From: Pelagibacteraceae bacterium AG-426-E17
GTDB lineage: Bacteria > Pseudomonadota > Alphaproteobacteria > Pelagibacterales > Pelagibacteraceae
Direction of reading: 5' to 3'
NCBI GenBank assembly: GCA_003210095.1
Contig: QCNP01000001.1
Span: 418,001-482,000 of the forward strand
DNA: 64,000 nt
The position numbers and the translations under genes are program-made. Below, one piece after another: positions 52,803-62,316 of this stretch; position 1 is the first letter of the stretch, and the number at the start of each line of letters is the position of its first letter. The notes below the pieces were generated by a model. That model was given only the letters and a program-made list of their open reading frames with translations. It did no database searches and was not told the origin of the DNA.

Positions 52803-53699
52803 ATGAGCCAAATTATACATGCGAGCCCAAAGGTAAGAAAGTTTGCAAGGCAACTTGGTGCAGACATTTCTCAATTAAAAGGTTCAGAAAGAAATGGCAG
52901 GATTACAGAGAATGATGTCCGAAATTTTATAAAAAATCAAATTAAGAAACAAGAAAACACTCCGAAGAAATCAATAAAAGACGAAAAAAAGAAACTAGAG
53001 TTTGATCATAGTGAGTTTGGTGAAATAGAAATAACACAAATGCCACGAATAAAAAGGTTGGCAGCACCAAATTTATCTGAATCTTGGCGAACGATTCCAC
53101 ATGTAACTCACCATGACGAGGCTGATGTTACTGAACTTGAAAGTTTTAGAAAAAATTTGAAGGATAATTTTACCGGTGAAAAGAAAAAAATAACCCCTTT
53201 AGCTTTTATTATTAAAGCTCTAGTGAATAGTTTAAAAAAATTTCCTCATTTTAATTGCTCTATTAAGGATGAAGAAAACTACGAACTTATATTAAAAAAA
53301 TATTTTCATATAGGAATAGCAGTTGATACAGAGCATGGCCTAATGGTACCAAAAATAAGAAATGCAGATAGCAAAAAGATAGAAGACTTATCAATTGAAC
53401 TTAAAGATATAAGTGAAAAATGTAGAAATTTAAAAATTGATAAAAAAGAATTTTTTGGAGGCTCCATGACAATTACAAGTTTAGGAGGTATTGGTGGGAC
53501 TTTTTTTACACCGATTATCAACCCTCCTGAAGTTGCAATATTAGGTATTGGTAAAATAGTAGAACGAAATAAAAATTTAATGCTTCCATTATCTTTGTCT
53601 TATGATCACAGAGTAGTTAATGGTGCAGATGCGGCAAGGTTTTGTAACGAATTAAAAGACAACCTTGGGCAAAATTTTGCTTATAAATTATCACTTTAA
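52803..53699 (+). CDS. aceF: Pyruvate dehydrogenase E2 acetyltransferase lacking a lipoyl domain
   Basis: A 298-residue E2 made of a peripheral-subunit-binding domain (SPKVRKFARQLGADISQLKG followed by NGRITENDVRNF), a linker, and the catalytic core with TPLAFIIKALVNSLKKFPHFN, GSMTITSLGGIGGTFFTPIINPPEVAILG and the active site SYDHRVVNGADAARF. Normal E2 proteins begin with one to three lipoyl domains; none is encoded here. The ATG at 52803 is two bases after the aceE stop, so no lipoyl sequence can be hidden upstream. The acetyl arm must come from the N-terminus of AceE. No E3 gene is in this window. Confidence 0.93.
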   Translation: MSQIIHASPKVRKFARQLGADISQLKGSERNGRITENDVRNFIKNQIKKQENTPKKSIKDEKKKLEFDHSEFGEIEITQMPRIKRLAAPNLSESWRTIPHVTHHDEADVTELESFRKNLKDNFTGEKKKITPLAFIIKALVNSLKKFPHFNCSIKDEENYELILKKYFHIGIAVDTEHGLMVPKIRNADSKKIEDLSIELKDISEKCRNLKIDKKEFFGGSMTITSLGGIGGTFFTPIINPPEVAILGIGKIVERNKNLMLPLSLSYDHRVVNGADAARFCNELKDNLGQNFAYKLSL

Positions 53700-53703
53700 T
53701 TAA

Positions 53704-54600
53704 ATGACAAAAAAGGCTTCTTTAGCAAGTGCACTACTTTGTTGTTTTATTTGGGGAACAACTTTTATTGCACAAGACACAGGTATGGACAACATAGGGC
53801 CTTACACTTTTAATGGTGTAAGATTTATGGTTGGCTTCTTTGCTTTATTACCTATTTTTTTACTGATAGAAAAAAAAAATTTTGCATATGAGTTTAATAA
53901 AGACAAAAAAAAATTTGTATATTTATCTTTTTCAATCGGTATTTTTCTCTTTTTAGGAACTGCTTTGCAACAAGTCGCTCTATTATACACTGATATTGCT
54001 AATGCAGCATTTTTTACAATTTTTTATGTTCCAATGGTTCCTTTTATAGTTCTTTTTTTATTTAAAAAAAAAGTTCATTGGAGTGTTTATCCCTCTGTAG
54101 TTTTATGTGTAATCGGTGGGTATTTATTGACTAATTTTTATGATGCTACTGTTAGAAAAGGAGACATGTTAGTTATTTTTTGTGCATTTTTTTGGGCTCT
54201 ACATATTATTTTTATAGGCGAACTCGTAAAAAGTTTTGAGCTTCCAATTACCGTTGGTTTAGTACAAACTTTTATTGTATCTGTACTTTCGTTGTTAATT
54301 AGTCTCTATGTTGAGGAAATAAACCTTCAAAAAATATTATCTGAAAAATACGAAATCCTTTATGCAGGAGTTTTATCAGGTGGGTTTGCGTTTGTTTTGC
54401 AAATATATGCTCAAAAGAATATTAATCCAGCTCCTGCTGCTATAATATATTCTTTAGAGGGTGTTTTCGCTGCTATTGCTGCTTGGCTTATTTTAAGTCA
54501 AGTTTTAAATATAAATAACATTCTTGGATGTGTATTTATTCTAATTGGAGTTTTATTATCGCAGTTACTTCCTGAACTTAAAAAAGTTAGCTATAAATAA
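53704..54600 (+). CDS. EamA-family (DMT) transporter
   Basis: A 298-residue inner-membrane protein with ten predicted helices in two EamA repeats. The first starts at SLASALLCCFIWGTTFIAQDTG with GPYTFNGVRFMVGFFALLP. The second has a YAGVLSGGFAFVLQIYAQKNINPAPAAIIYSLEGVFAAIAA signature. The family exports or imports small metabolites such as amino acids; the substrate is not predictable. It starts four bases after aceF, so it may be co-transcribed, and it overlaps uppP by 14 bases at the 3' ends. Confidence 0.88.
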   Translation: MTKKASLASALLCCFIWGTTFIAQDTGMDNIGPYTFNGVRFMVGFFALLPIFLLIEKKNFAYEFNKDKKKFVYLSFSIGIFLFLGTALQQVALLYTDIANAAFFTIFYVPMVPFIVLFLFKKKVHWSVYPSVVLCVIGGYLLTNFYDATVRKGDMLVIFCAFFWALHIIFIGELVKSFELPITVGLVQTFIVSVLSLLISLYVEEINLQKILSEKYEILYAGVLSGGFAFVLQIYAQKNINPAPAAIIYSLEGVFAAIAAWLILSQVLNINNILGCVFILIGVLLSQLLPELKKVSYK

Positions 54601-55354
54601 TATAAAAAATGAATAAAGATAAAATAATTCTATAAATTATAAATATATTAAAGTTAAAATTTTTTATGAAGATCAAAAAATATTTAATTGTGATATAAGA
54701 AAAAATAAAAGATAAGATTACAGATAATATTATTAATGAATTAAAAGTTGCATCGTTTATAAATACATCCTTCAAACTTAAAAAACTCGCACCAGCTATT
54801 GCTGGTACAGATAAGTAAAAAGATATTTTAGTAGCATCATATCTATCAAAATTTAAAAATCTTCCTGCTGTTATCACTATTCCAGATCTACTTACTCCAG
54901 GGAAAAGAGAGGCAATTTGGAACAGTCCAATAATTAATATTGTTTTTAAATTCAAATCAGTATCTATTTTTTTTGTTACTTTAATTTTATCTGCAAAATA
55001 AAGCACTATTGCAAAAATTAACGATAACCAAGCAAGCAGTTTTAGGTCTCTTACAAAATCTATTAAACCTGTCGTATAAATTATAAAGCCAGCTATAATT
55101 AGAGGAATAGATCCAATGACCATTAAATTTAAAATTTGTTTGTTTTTAAGAATATTTAAGAAGTCTTGTCTGAAATAGAATAGAACTGCTAAAAGAGACC
55201 CTAAATGCATCCCCACATCAACCATTAGTGATTGATTTTTAAAATCAAATAATTCTGAAATTATATAAAGATGTGCAGAGGAACTTACTGGTATAAATTC
55301 TGAAATTCCTTGAATTAATGAAAGAATTAATATTTCGTAGTAATCAAACAACAT
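54587..55354 (-). CDS. uppP: Undecaprenyl-diphosphatase
   Basis: UppP (BacA) recycles undecaprenyl diphosphate, the lipid carrier for peptidoglycan and O-antigen. The 255-residue membrane protein has the two signature regions: LIQGISEFIPVSSSAHL near the N-terminus and FPGVSRSGIVITAGRFLNFDR with the catalytic Arg. About seven membrane helices are expected. The gene is convergent with the EamA transporter. Confidence 0.93.
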   Translation of the reverse strand: MLFDYYEILILSLIQGISEFIPVSSSAHLYIISELFDFKNQSLMVDVGMHLGSLLAVLFYFRQDFLNILKNKQILNLMVIGSIPLIIAGFIIYTTGLIDFVRDLKLLAWLSLIFAIVLYFADKIKVTKKIDTDLNLKTILIIGLFQIASLFPGVSRSGIVITAGRFLNFDRYDATKISFYLSVPAIAGASFLSLKDVFINDATFNSLIILSVILSFIFSYITIKYFLIFIKNFNFNIFIIYRIILSLFIFYIIYS

Positions 55355-55488
55355 CTTATTTTCTTAAGATATTTCAAAATTATAGCAATAAGATGTATGC
55401 ATACTTGCTATGCAAAATATGAATTAATGCCTAATTTTCTTACTTTTTTTAAATTTTAGGTCAATTATTATGTCCCAATTTTGATTTA

Positions 55489-55522
55489 TATACTCGATCG
55501 CTTATTGTATAAGAGCGATCGA
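55489..55522 (+). promoter_or_regulatory. Dyad and -10 element in the gltD leader
   Basis: A TATACT -10-like hexamer (55489-55494) overlaps a dyad, 55494-55522. TCGATCGCTTAT pairs with ATAAG-(AG)-CGATCGA, twelve pairs with a two-base bulge and TGT loop. The dyad ends two bases before the gltD ATG, and no Shine-Dalgarno sequence is apparent. It may be an operator covering the start site or an RNA hairpin blocking initiation. Confidence 0.55.
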
Positions 55523-55524
55523 TT

Positions 55525-56964
55525 ATGTCAGAAAAAATGCTCAAATTCGTAAATATAGGTCAGCAAAATCCACCTAAAAGAGATACCGATAATAGAAAGG
55601 AGGATTTTAATGAGATCTATAAGGAGTTTATTCATGGAAAAGCTCAAGAACAGTCTAGCCGATGTTCTCAATGCGGAGTTCCATTTTGCCAAGTACATTG
55701 TCCTCTAAGTAATAACATACCCGATTGGCTTAAGTTAACAGCTGAGGGTAGACTTGAAGAGGCTTATAATTTAGCTCAAAGCACAAATAACATGCCCGAG
55801 GTCTGTGGTAGAATTTGTCCTCAAGACAGATTATGTGAAGGAAATTGCGTAATAGAACAATCTGGTCACGGCACAGTTACAATAGGATCTGTAGAAAAAT
55901 TTATCACTGATAATGCTTGGGCAAATGGTTGGGTAAAACCAATCAAAATAGAAAAAGAATTAAATCAAAGTATTGGAATAATAGGATCAGGACCAGCGGG
56001 CTTAGCTTGCGCCGAACAACTAAGAAAGAAGGGTTACAAAATAACTGTTTACGATCGTTATGACCGTGCAGGAGGTTTGTTAATTTATGGAATACCAAAT
56101 TTTAAACTTGAGAAAGAAGTTGTTGAAAGAAGAATTAAACTTTTAAAAGATGGTGGAATAAATTTTAAATTAAATTTTGAAGTTGGAAAAGATGCAACTT
56201 TAGATGAATTAAAAAAAGAGCACGATGCAATACTTATTGCTACAGGTGTTTATAAACCTAGAGAAATAGATATTAAAGGTAGTGATCTTGGAAATATATT
56301 TCCAGCAATGGAATTTTTAACAACTTCAAATAAAAAAGGTTTAGGTGATAAAGTTGAGAACTTTGAGAACGGAACTTTAAATGCAAAAGATAAGAATGTA
56401 GTAGTCATTGGCGGTGGTGATACAGCAATGGATTGTGTCAGAACTGCTGTTAGACAAAAAGCTAAATCTGTAAAATGCCTTTATAGAAGAGACAAAGAAA
56501 ATATGCCTGGGTCTGCAAGAGAGGTTGCTAATGCAGAAGAAGAGGGTGTTGAATTTGTTTGGTTAAGTGGTCCAAAAGAATTTATTGGAAAAAATAAAGT
56601 TCAAAAAGTTTTAGTAAATAAGATGAAACTAGGTGATCCAGACGATGGCGGAAGGAGAAAGCCAATTGTGGATGAAGGATCTGAATATGAAATTGAGACT
56701 GATATTGTTATAAAATCATTAGGATTTGATCCTGAAGATCTACCTAAATTATTTGATGAAAAAGATCTTCAAGTTTCCAAGTGGGGAACAATTAAAATTG
56801 ATTTTGATACTATGGAAACAAATTTAAAGGGAGTTTTTGCTGCTGGTGATATTGTAAGAGGTGCCTCACTTGTAGTTTGGGCCATTAAAGATGGTAGAGA
56901 TGTAGCGGAGAGTATCGATAAATTACTAAAGTCAAAAAGAAAACAGGATTTAAAAGTAGCATGA
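55525..56964 (+). CDS. gltD: Glutamate synthase small subunit
   Basis: GltD passes electrons from NADPH to the large subunit of glutamate synthase. The 479-residue protein has N-terminal Fe-S cysteines in SSRCSQCGVPFCQVHCPLSNNIPDW and EVCGRICPQDRLCEGNCV. The FAD-binding motif is IGIIGSGPAGLACAEQL, the NADPH-binding motif VVVIGGGDTAMDCVRTAVR, and AAGDIVRGASLVVWAI lies at the C-terminus. It precedes gltB with an ATGA overlap. Assimilation of ammonia through GOGAT is expected to be regulated; the leader dyad is a candidate site. Confidence 0.95.
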   Translation: MSEKMLKFVNIGQQNPPKRDTDNRKEDFNEIYKEFIHGKAQEQSSRCSQCGVPFCQVHCPLSNNIPDWLKLTAEGRLEEAYNLAQSTNNMPEVCGRICPQDRLCEGNCVIEQSGHGTVTIGSVEKFITDNAWANGWVKPIKIEKELNQSIGIIGSGPAGLACAEQLRKKGYKITVYDRYDRAGGLLIYGIPNFKLEKEVVERRIKLLKDGGINFKLNFEVGKDATLDELKKEHDAILIATGVYKPREIDIKGSDLGNIFPAMEFLTTSNKKGLGDKVENFENGTLNAKDKNVVVIGGGDTAMDCVRTAVRQKAKSVKCLYRRDKENMPGSAREVANAEEEGVEFVWLSGPKEFIGKNKVQKVLVNKMKLGDPDDGGRRKPIVDEGSEYEIETDIVIKSLGFDPEDLPKLFDEKDLQVSKWGTIKIDFDTMETNLKGVFAAGDIVRGASLVVWAIKDGRDVAESIDKLLKSKRKQDLKVA

Positions 56965-59900
56965 ACAAGTTAAGAAAAAAAAATTTAGATTTATTAAAAA
57001 AATCAGGTGTTTACCATGAATCTATGGAACATGACGCTTGTGGTGTTGGTTTAGTTGCATCAACTGATGGAAAAAAATCTAGAAAAGTAGTTGAGTATGG
57101 TATTCAAGCTTTAAAAGCTGTTTGGCATAGAGGAGCAATTGATGCAGATGGAAAAACAGGTGATGGAGCTGGTATTCATATAGAAATTCCCTCTGATTTC
57201 TTTATTGAAAAAATAGAGGCTACTGGACATAAGCACGATGACTCCGAAGTTTGCGTCGGAATGCTTTTTTTACCAAGAAATAATTATTCAGCGCAGGAGG
57301 AATGTAGATCAATTGTGGAGAGTGAATTAACAAAAAGTAACTTTAATATTTATGGATGGAGACAAGTTCCAGTCGATCCATCAGTATTGGGTGAAACAGC
57401 AGAGTCAAATAGACCTGAAATTACGCAAGTGCTTTTTAAACATAATACCAAAGAAGAGAAAGGCAAAAAATTAGAAATAAAGCTTTATGAAGCTAGAAGA
57501 AAAATTGAAAAGAAAATTTTAGAGGCGAATTTAAATGACTTTTATATTTGTTCATTTAGTTCCAAATCAATCATCTACAAAGGCATGTTTCTCGCCGAAG
57601 CTTTATCAGACTTTTATTTGGATTTAAAAGATGAGAGATTTACATCGAGATATGCAATTTTTCACCAACGTTTTTCTACAAACACAGCACCTAGTTGGGA
57701 CCTAGCTCAACCGTTTAGAGCTTTAGCTCATAATGGAGAGATAAATACATTAAAAGGTAATATTAATTGGATGAAAGTCCATGAGGAAGAAATGTTTAGC
57801 CCCATATTTGAAGATATGGAAAATTTAAAACCGGTTATACCAAGTGGTAATTCAGACTCTGCTTCATTAGACAATGTTTTCGAAATACTCAATATCTCTG
57901 GACAACCAGCACCGTTAGCGAAATTAATGCTGATACCAGATGCCTGGTCAAAAAAGAGTAAAATACTACCTGCTGATCACCAAAAATTATTTAATTTTTT
58001 AAATAGTACAATGGAACCTTGGGATGGCCCTGCAGCTATTGCAGCTACAGACAATGAATGGGTTATTGTAGCAACTGACCGAAACGGTTTAAGACCTATG
58101 AGATACACATTGACAAAAGATAATCTTCTTTTTGCTGGATCTGAAACTGGAATGATTGAGCTTAATGAAAAGAAAATTATTTCTAAAGGTAGATTAGGAC
58201 CAGGAGAAATTTTGGGAGTTAGAATAGAGAAAGGAAAAGTTTTTAATAATAAAGATATTAAAAATTATCTTGCTAAAGAATATAAACATTTCAATAACCA
58301 AATTATAGATTTAGACAAAAAACTACCTATCAAAAATGAAAAAAATATATTTTCAGGAGATAGTTTAAGAAAACTACAACATTGTTTTGGATATAGCTTA
58401 GAGGATTTAGAATTAATACTTCACCCAATGGCAGAAGATGCCAAAGAGGCTACAGGTTCAATGGGAGATGACACCCCACTTGCAGTCTTGTCAAATAAAT
58501 ATAGACCACTTTACCATTTTTTTAGACAAAATTTTAGTCAAGTAACCAATCCTCCAATTGACTCATTAAGAGAAAATAAAGTTATGAGTTTAAAAACTAG
58601 ATTTGGAAATTTAGGTAATATTTTAGATTTTAATAATTTAACAGAGGAAAATATTTACGTTTTAAATAGTCCTATACTTACAAATAATCAATTTGAAAAA
58701 TTTGTAAGTTTTTTTGATAAGAACAATAAAACCATAGACTGTACTTTTAAAACTGATGAAAACATTGAGTCAAAACTGAACTCTATTAAGCAAGAAGCTG
58801 AAATTTATGTAAGACAAGGTGTAACTCAGATAATATTAAGCGATAAAAATGTTTCCAAAGAAAACTATCCTATTCCAATGCTTTTATGTATCGGTGCTGT
58901 TCATACTCATTTAACAAAAATGAGATTAAGAGGCTATGTTTCAATAAACGTACAGACCGGAGAAGCGCTTGATACACATTCATTTGCTACTTTAATAGGA
59001 GTGGGCGCAACTACAGTAAACCCTTATTTAGCCCTTGATAGTTTGTATCAAAGATTTGAAAAAAAATTATTTGGTAAGTACCTGTATGAAGAGTGCGTTG
59101 AAAGATATGTAAAATCAGTAAATTTAGGTCTTTTAAAAATCATGTCGAAGATGGGTATTTCGGTAATAAGCTCATATAGAGGTGGATGTAATTTTGAAAC
59201 AGTTGGTCTAAGTAGAACAATTGTAAGAGACTTTTTCCCTGGTGTTTTGTCTAAAATTTCAGGTATTGGATTAACAGGTATTGAAAAAAAAGTTAGAAAA
59301 ATACACGAAGAGGCGTTTAACAATGAAAATAATGTATTACCTATTGGAGGAATTTATAGATACAGAAAAAATGGAGAAACGCATCAGTATCAAGGAAAAT
59401 TAATACATTTACTCCAATCAGCTGTGACTGCAGGCTCTTACGATTTATATAAAAAATATTCAAAGGGCATACAAGATTTACCACCTATAAATTTAAGAGA
59501 CTTAATCGATTTTAAAAAAAGAAGCCCGATATCTATAGACTTAGTAGAGTCAGTTGAAGACATACAAAAAAGATTTGGCAGTGGAAGTATGTCTCATGGT
59601 GCCCTATCAAAAGAAGCACACGAAACTCTTGCTATTGGCATGAATAGAATTAAAGGAGCATCATGCAGTGGTGAAGGTGGAGAAGACGCTTCCCGATTTA
59701 AAAAAATGGAAAATGGAGACAGTGCTAATTCACGTGTAAAACAAGTTGCTTCAGCTAGATTTGGGGTAACCATTGATTACTTAAATAATTGTAACGAAAT
59801 TGAGATAAAAATTGCTCAAGGCGCAAAACCTGGTGAAGGAGGACAACTACCTGGATTTAAAGTCACAAAAGAAATTGCAAGACTTAGACACTCAACCCCA

Positions 59901-61457
59901 GGAGTTACTTTAATTTCTCCACCTCCACACCACGATATTTACTCGATAGAGGATTTAGCTCAGCTTATTTATGATTTAAAGCAAATTAATCCAAAGGCTA
60001 GAGTCGGCGTAAAACTTGTTGCATCCTCAGGAATTGGTACGATTGCAGCAGGCGTAGCTAAAGCAAAAGCTGATATTATACTCATATCTGGTCATAACGG
60101 AGGTACAGGAGCAACACCGCAAACAAGCGTAAAATACGTTGGTATACCATGGGAGATGGGATTAACAGAAGCGAACCAAGTTTTAACGTTAAATAATTTA
60201 AGACATCAGGTGACTTTAAGAACAGATGGAGGAATAAAAACTGGTAGAGATGTAGTCATTGCAGCAATGATGGGAGCAGAGGAATTTGGAGTAGCCACAA
60301 CTGCATTAGTTGCAATGGGTTGTATAATGGTAAGACAATGTCATTCAAACACATGTCCGGTTGGAGTTTGTACACAAGACGATGAGTTAAGAAAGAAATT
60401 TACAGGCACACCAGATAAAGTTGTAAATTTATTCAAATTTATCTCTGAAGAGGTTAGAGAAATACTTGCAGAATTAGGATTTAAAACACTTAATGAAATA
60501 ATTGGAAGAACTGATTTACTAAGGCAGGTAAGCAAAGGCTCACCTAATCTAGATGACCTAGATCTTAACCCTTTGTTTGTTAAAGCTGACCCGGGTAAAA
60601 ACAAAAGGTATTGTGAAGATCCTAAAATTAACTATGTTCCTGATACAGTTGATCAAAAAATCTGGCCAGAGATATTAAATAACTTAGATAACAAAACACC
60701 TTTAAAAGATGAGTATTTAATTGAAAATACTGACAGAGCAGTTGGTACAAGAATATCTTACGAATTATATAAAAAATTCCAAAATAAAACTCTGGATGAT
60801 AGTTTTTTAAAAATTAATTTTAAAGGTTCTGCAGGTCAATCATTTGGTGCATTTGGAATTAAAGGTTTAAAACTAATATTAAATGGTGATGCAAATGATT
60901 ATGTTGGAAAAGGTCTTTCAGGCGCGACTCTTGTAGTGAAACTTCAAAAAGAAAGTAATCTAATTTCTTTTGAAAATACAATTATTGGTAATACAGTTTT
61001 ATATGGAGCAACTTCAGGTAAATTATTTGCGGCAGGACAAGCTGGAGAGAGATTTGCTGTTAGAAATTCAGGTGCAACAGCAGTAGTTGAGGGCTGTGAC
61101 TCAAATGGTTGCGAGTACATGACAGGAGGTAATATAGTAATTCTAGGTGAAACAGGTGATAATTTTGGAGCTGGTATGACAGGTGGAATGGCCTTTATTT
61201 ACGATACAAAAAAAGAATTTGATAAAAGAGTTAACCCAGAGTCAGTAATTTGGCAAAAGATTGAGACAGATTATTGGAAATCTTTTTTAAAAAATCTGAT
61301 TACAGAACATCAGCATGAAACAGAATCTTTACTATCAAAAAAGATAATTGATAATTTTGATCAAGAAATAGAAAATTTTATTCAAGTTTGTCCAAAAGAA
61401 ATGATTGATAAATTAGAAAATCCAATTTCAAATAAAGTTGTTAGTTTCGCAAGTTAG
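56961..61457 (+). CDS. gltB: Glutamate synthase large subunit
   Basis: A 1498-residue GltB making two glutamates from glutamine and 2-oxoglutarate. The glutamine amidotransferase domain begins at the catalytic Cys of HDACGVGLVAS after a short propeptide of about 26 residues. The central domain, the FMN synthase domain (GEGGEDASRFKK, PGEGGQLPGFKV, SGHNGGTGATPQTSVKYVGIPWEMGL, TDGGIKTGRDVVIAAMMGAEEFG) and the 3Fe-4S cysteines in CHSNTCPVGVC follow. The GXGXG beta-helix lies at the end (GNIVILGETGDNFGAGMTGGMAFIYD). Full length. Confidence 0.97.
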   Translation: MNKLRKKNLDLLKKSGVYHESMEHDACGVGLVASTDGKKSRKVVEYGIQALKAVWHRGAIDADGKTGDGAGIHIEIPSDFFIEKIEATGHKHDDSEVCVGMLFLPRNNYSAQEECRSIVESELTKSNFNIYGWRQVPVDPSVLGETAESNRPEITQVLFKHNTKEEKGKKLEIKLYEARRKIEKKILEANLNDFYICSFSSKSIIYKGMFLAEALSDFYLDLKDERFTSRYAIFHQRFSTNTAPSWDLAQPFRALAHNGEINTLKGNINWMKVHEEEMFSPIFEDMENLKPVIPSGNSDSASLDNVFEILNISGQPAPLAKLMLIPDAWSKKSKILPADHQKLFNFLNSTMEPWDGPAAIAATDNEWVIVATDRNGLRPMRYTLTKDNLLFAGSETGMIELNEKKIISKGRLGPGEILGVRIEKGKVFNNKDIKNYLAKEYKHFNNQIIDLDKKLPIKNEKNIFSGDSLRKLQHCFGYSLEDLELILHPMAEDAKEATGSMGDDTPLAVLSNKYRPLYHFFRQNFSQVTNPPIDSLRENKVMSLKTRFGNLGNILDFNNLTEENIYVLNSPILTNNQFEKFVSFFDKNNKTIDCTFKTDENIESKLNSIKQEAEIYVRQGVTQIILSDKNVSKENYPIPMLLCIGAVHTHLTKMRLRGYVSINVQTGEALDTHSFATLIGVGATTVNPYLALDSLYQRFEKKLFGKYLYEECVERYVKSVNLGLLKIMSKMGISVISSYRGGCNFETVGLSRTIVRDFFPGVLSKISGIGLTGIEKKVRKIHEEAFNNENNVLPIGGIYRYRKNGETHQYQGKLIHLLQSAVTAGSYDLYKKYSKGIQDLPPINLRDLIDFKKRSPISIDLVESVEDIQKRFGSGSMSHGALSKEAHETLAIGMNRIKGASCSGEGGEDASRFKKMENGDSANSRVKQVASARFGVTIDYLNNCNEIEIKIAQGAKPGEGGQLPGFKVTKEIARLRHSTPGVTLISPPPHHDIYSIEDLAQLIYDLKQINPKARVGVKLVASSGIGTIAAGVAKAKADIILISGHNGGTGATPQTSVKYVGIPWEMGLTEANQVLTLNNLRHQVTLRTDGGIKTGRDVVIAAMMGAEEFGVATTALVAMGCIMVRQCHSNTCPVGVCTQDDELRKKFTGTPDKVVNLFKFISEEVREILAELGFKTLNEIIGRTDLLRQVSKGSPNLDDLDLNPLFVKADPGKNKRYCEDPKINYVPDTVDQKIWPEILNNLDNKTPLKDEYLIENTDRAVGTRISYELYKKFQNKTLDDSFLKINFKGSAGQSFGAFGIKGLKLILNGDANDYVGKGLSGATLVVKLQKESNLISFENTIIGNTVLYGATSGKLFAAGQAGERFAVRNSGATAVVEGCDSNGCEYMTGGNIVILGETGDNFGAGMTGGMAFIYDTKKEFDKRVNPESVIWQKIETDYWKSFLKNLITEHQHETESLLSKKIIDNFDQEIENFIQVCPKEMIDKLENPISNKVVSFAS

Positions 61458-61464
61458 GATATAA

Positions 61465-62316
61465 ATGAATCTTTTATGTTTTGGTTATGGTCAAGTTGCC
61501 AAAAACTTAGTATCAAATCTTTTAAAAAAAAAAGTAAACTTAAATTTGACAATTTCAACTAGAGAAAACTCATCAATTAAAAAATTGGGTGACTTTGAAT
61601 TTGAAAACTTAGAATTTAAAGAAAACACCTACGACAAGAAAATTTTGGATAAATTAAATGGCTATGATTATATTTTAATTTCTGTTCCACCAATTAATTC
61701 AAACGATTTATTTTTAAAAAATCTTGCTAATCATTTAAGCGAAAGTAGTAAAATTAAATCTATTTTGTACTTGTCATCAACTAGCGTATACGGAGATCAT
61801 AACGGCGCATGGGTAAATGAAGAAAGTGAAACTAAACCAAAAACTAAAATGGGGATTGACAGACTACATATAGAAAATAAGTGGATAGAATTTTCAAAAA
61901 AAAAAAAATTACCAATTCAGATATTTAGATTAGCTGGTATTTATTCGGAAAAAAATAATGCAGTCACAAGGCTTAAAAATAAACAAAGTTTTTTGGTGAT
62001 TAAAGAAAATCATTTTTTCTCAAGAATACATGTTAAGGATATATCTGAAATATTATATCTGTCTTTAGTAGACATAAAAAAAAATCAAATATTCAACCTT
62101 GCAGACAATAAGCCTGCATCAAGCTTTGAGGTTACAAGTTATGCATCTAAATTATTAGGATGTGAGTTACCTACTAAAATTAATTTCGAAGACTTAGAGG
62201 ATGGTGTTTTGAAAGATTTTTATAGAGATTCGAAAAAGGTTTCTAATGAAAAAGTAAAAAAAGAATTAAATTACGAGTTTATTTACCCATCATATAAAGA
62301 GGGTTTAGCACTGTAA
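61465..62316 (+). CDS. NAD(P)-dependent epimerase-like SDR protein (YeeZ type)
   Basis: A 283-residue extended short-chain dehydrogenase. The Rossmann loop is LLCFGYGQVAKNL (GxGxxA form), and LYLSSTSVYGDHNGAWVNEES follows, with RIHVKDISEILYLSL later. The usual Tyr-x3-Lys catalytic pair is not obvious (GIDRLHIENKW at that position), which is typical of the YeeZ-like branch. The substrate is unknown. A run of 13 A (61896-61908) encodes KKKK. It starts seven bases after gltB and overlaps the convergent hydrolase gene by 34 bases. Confidence 0.8.
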   Translation: MNLLCFGYGQVAKNLVSNLLKKKVNLNLTISTRENSSIKKLGDFEFENLEFKENTYDKKILDKLNGYDYILISVPPINSNDLFLKNLANHLSESSKIKSILYLSSTSVYGDHNGAWVNEESETKPKTKMGIDRLHIENKWIEFSKKKKLPIQIFRLAGIYSEKNNAVTRLKNKQSFLVIKENHFFSRIHVKDISEILYLSLVDIKKNQIFNLADNKPASSFEVTSYASKLLGCELPTKINFEDLEDGVLKDFYRDSKKVSNEKVKKELNYEFIYPSYKEGLAL

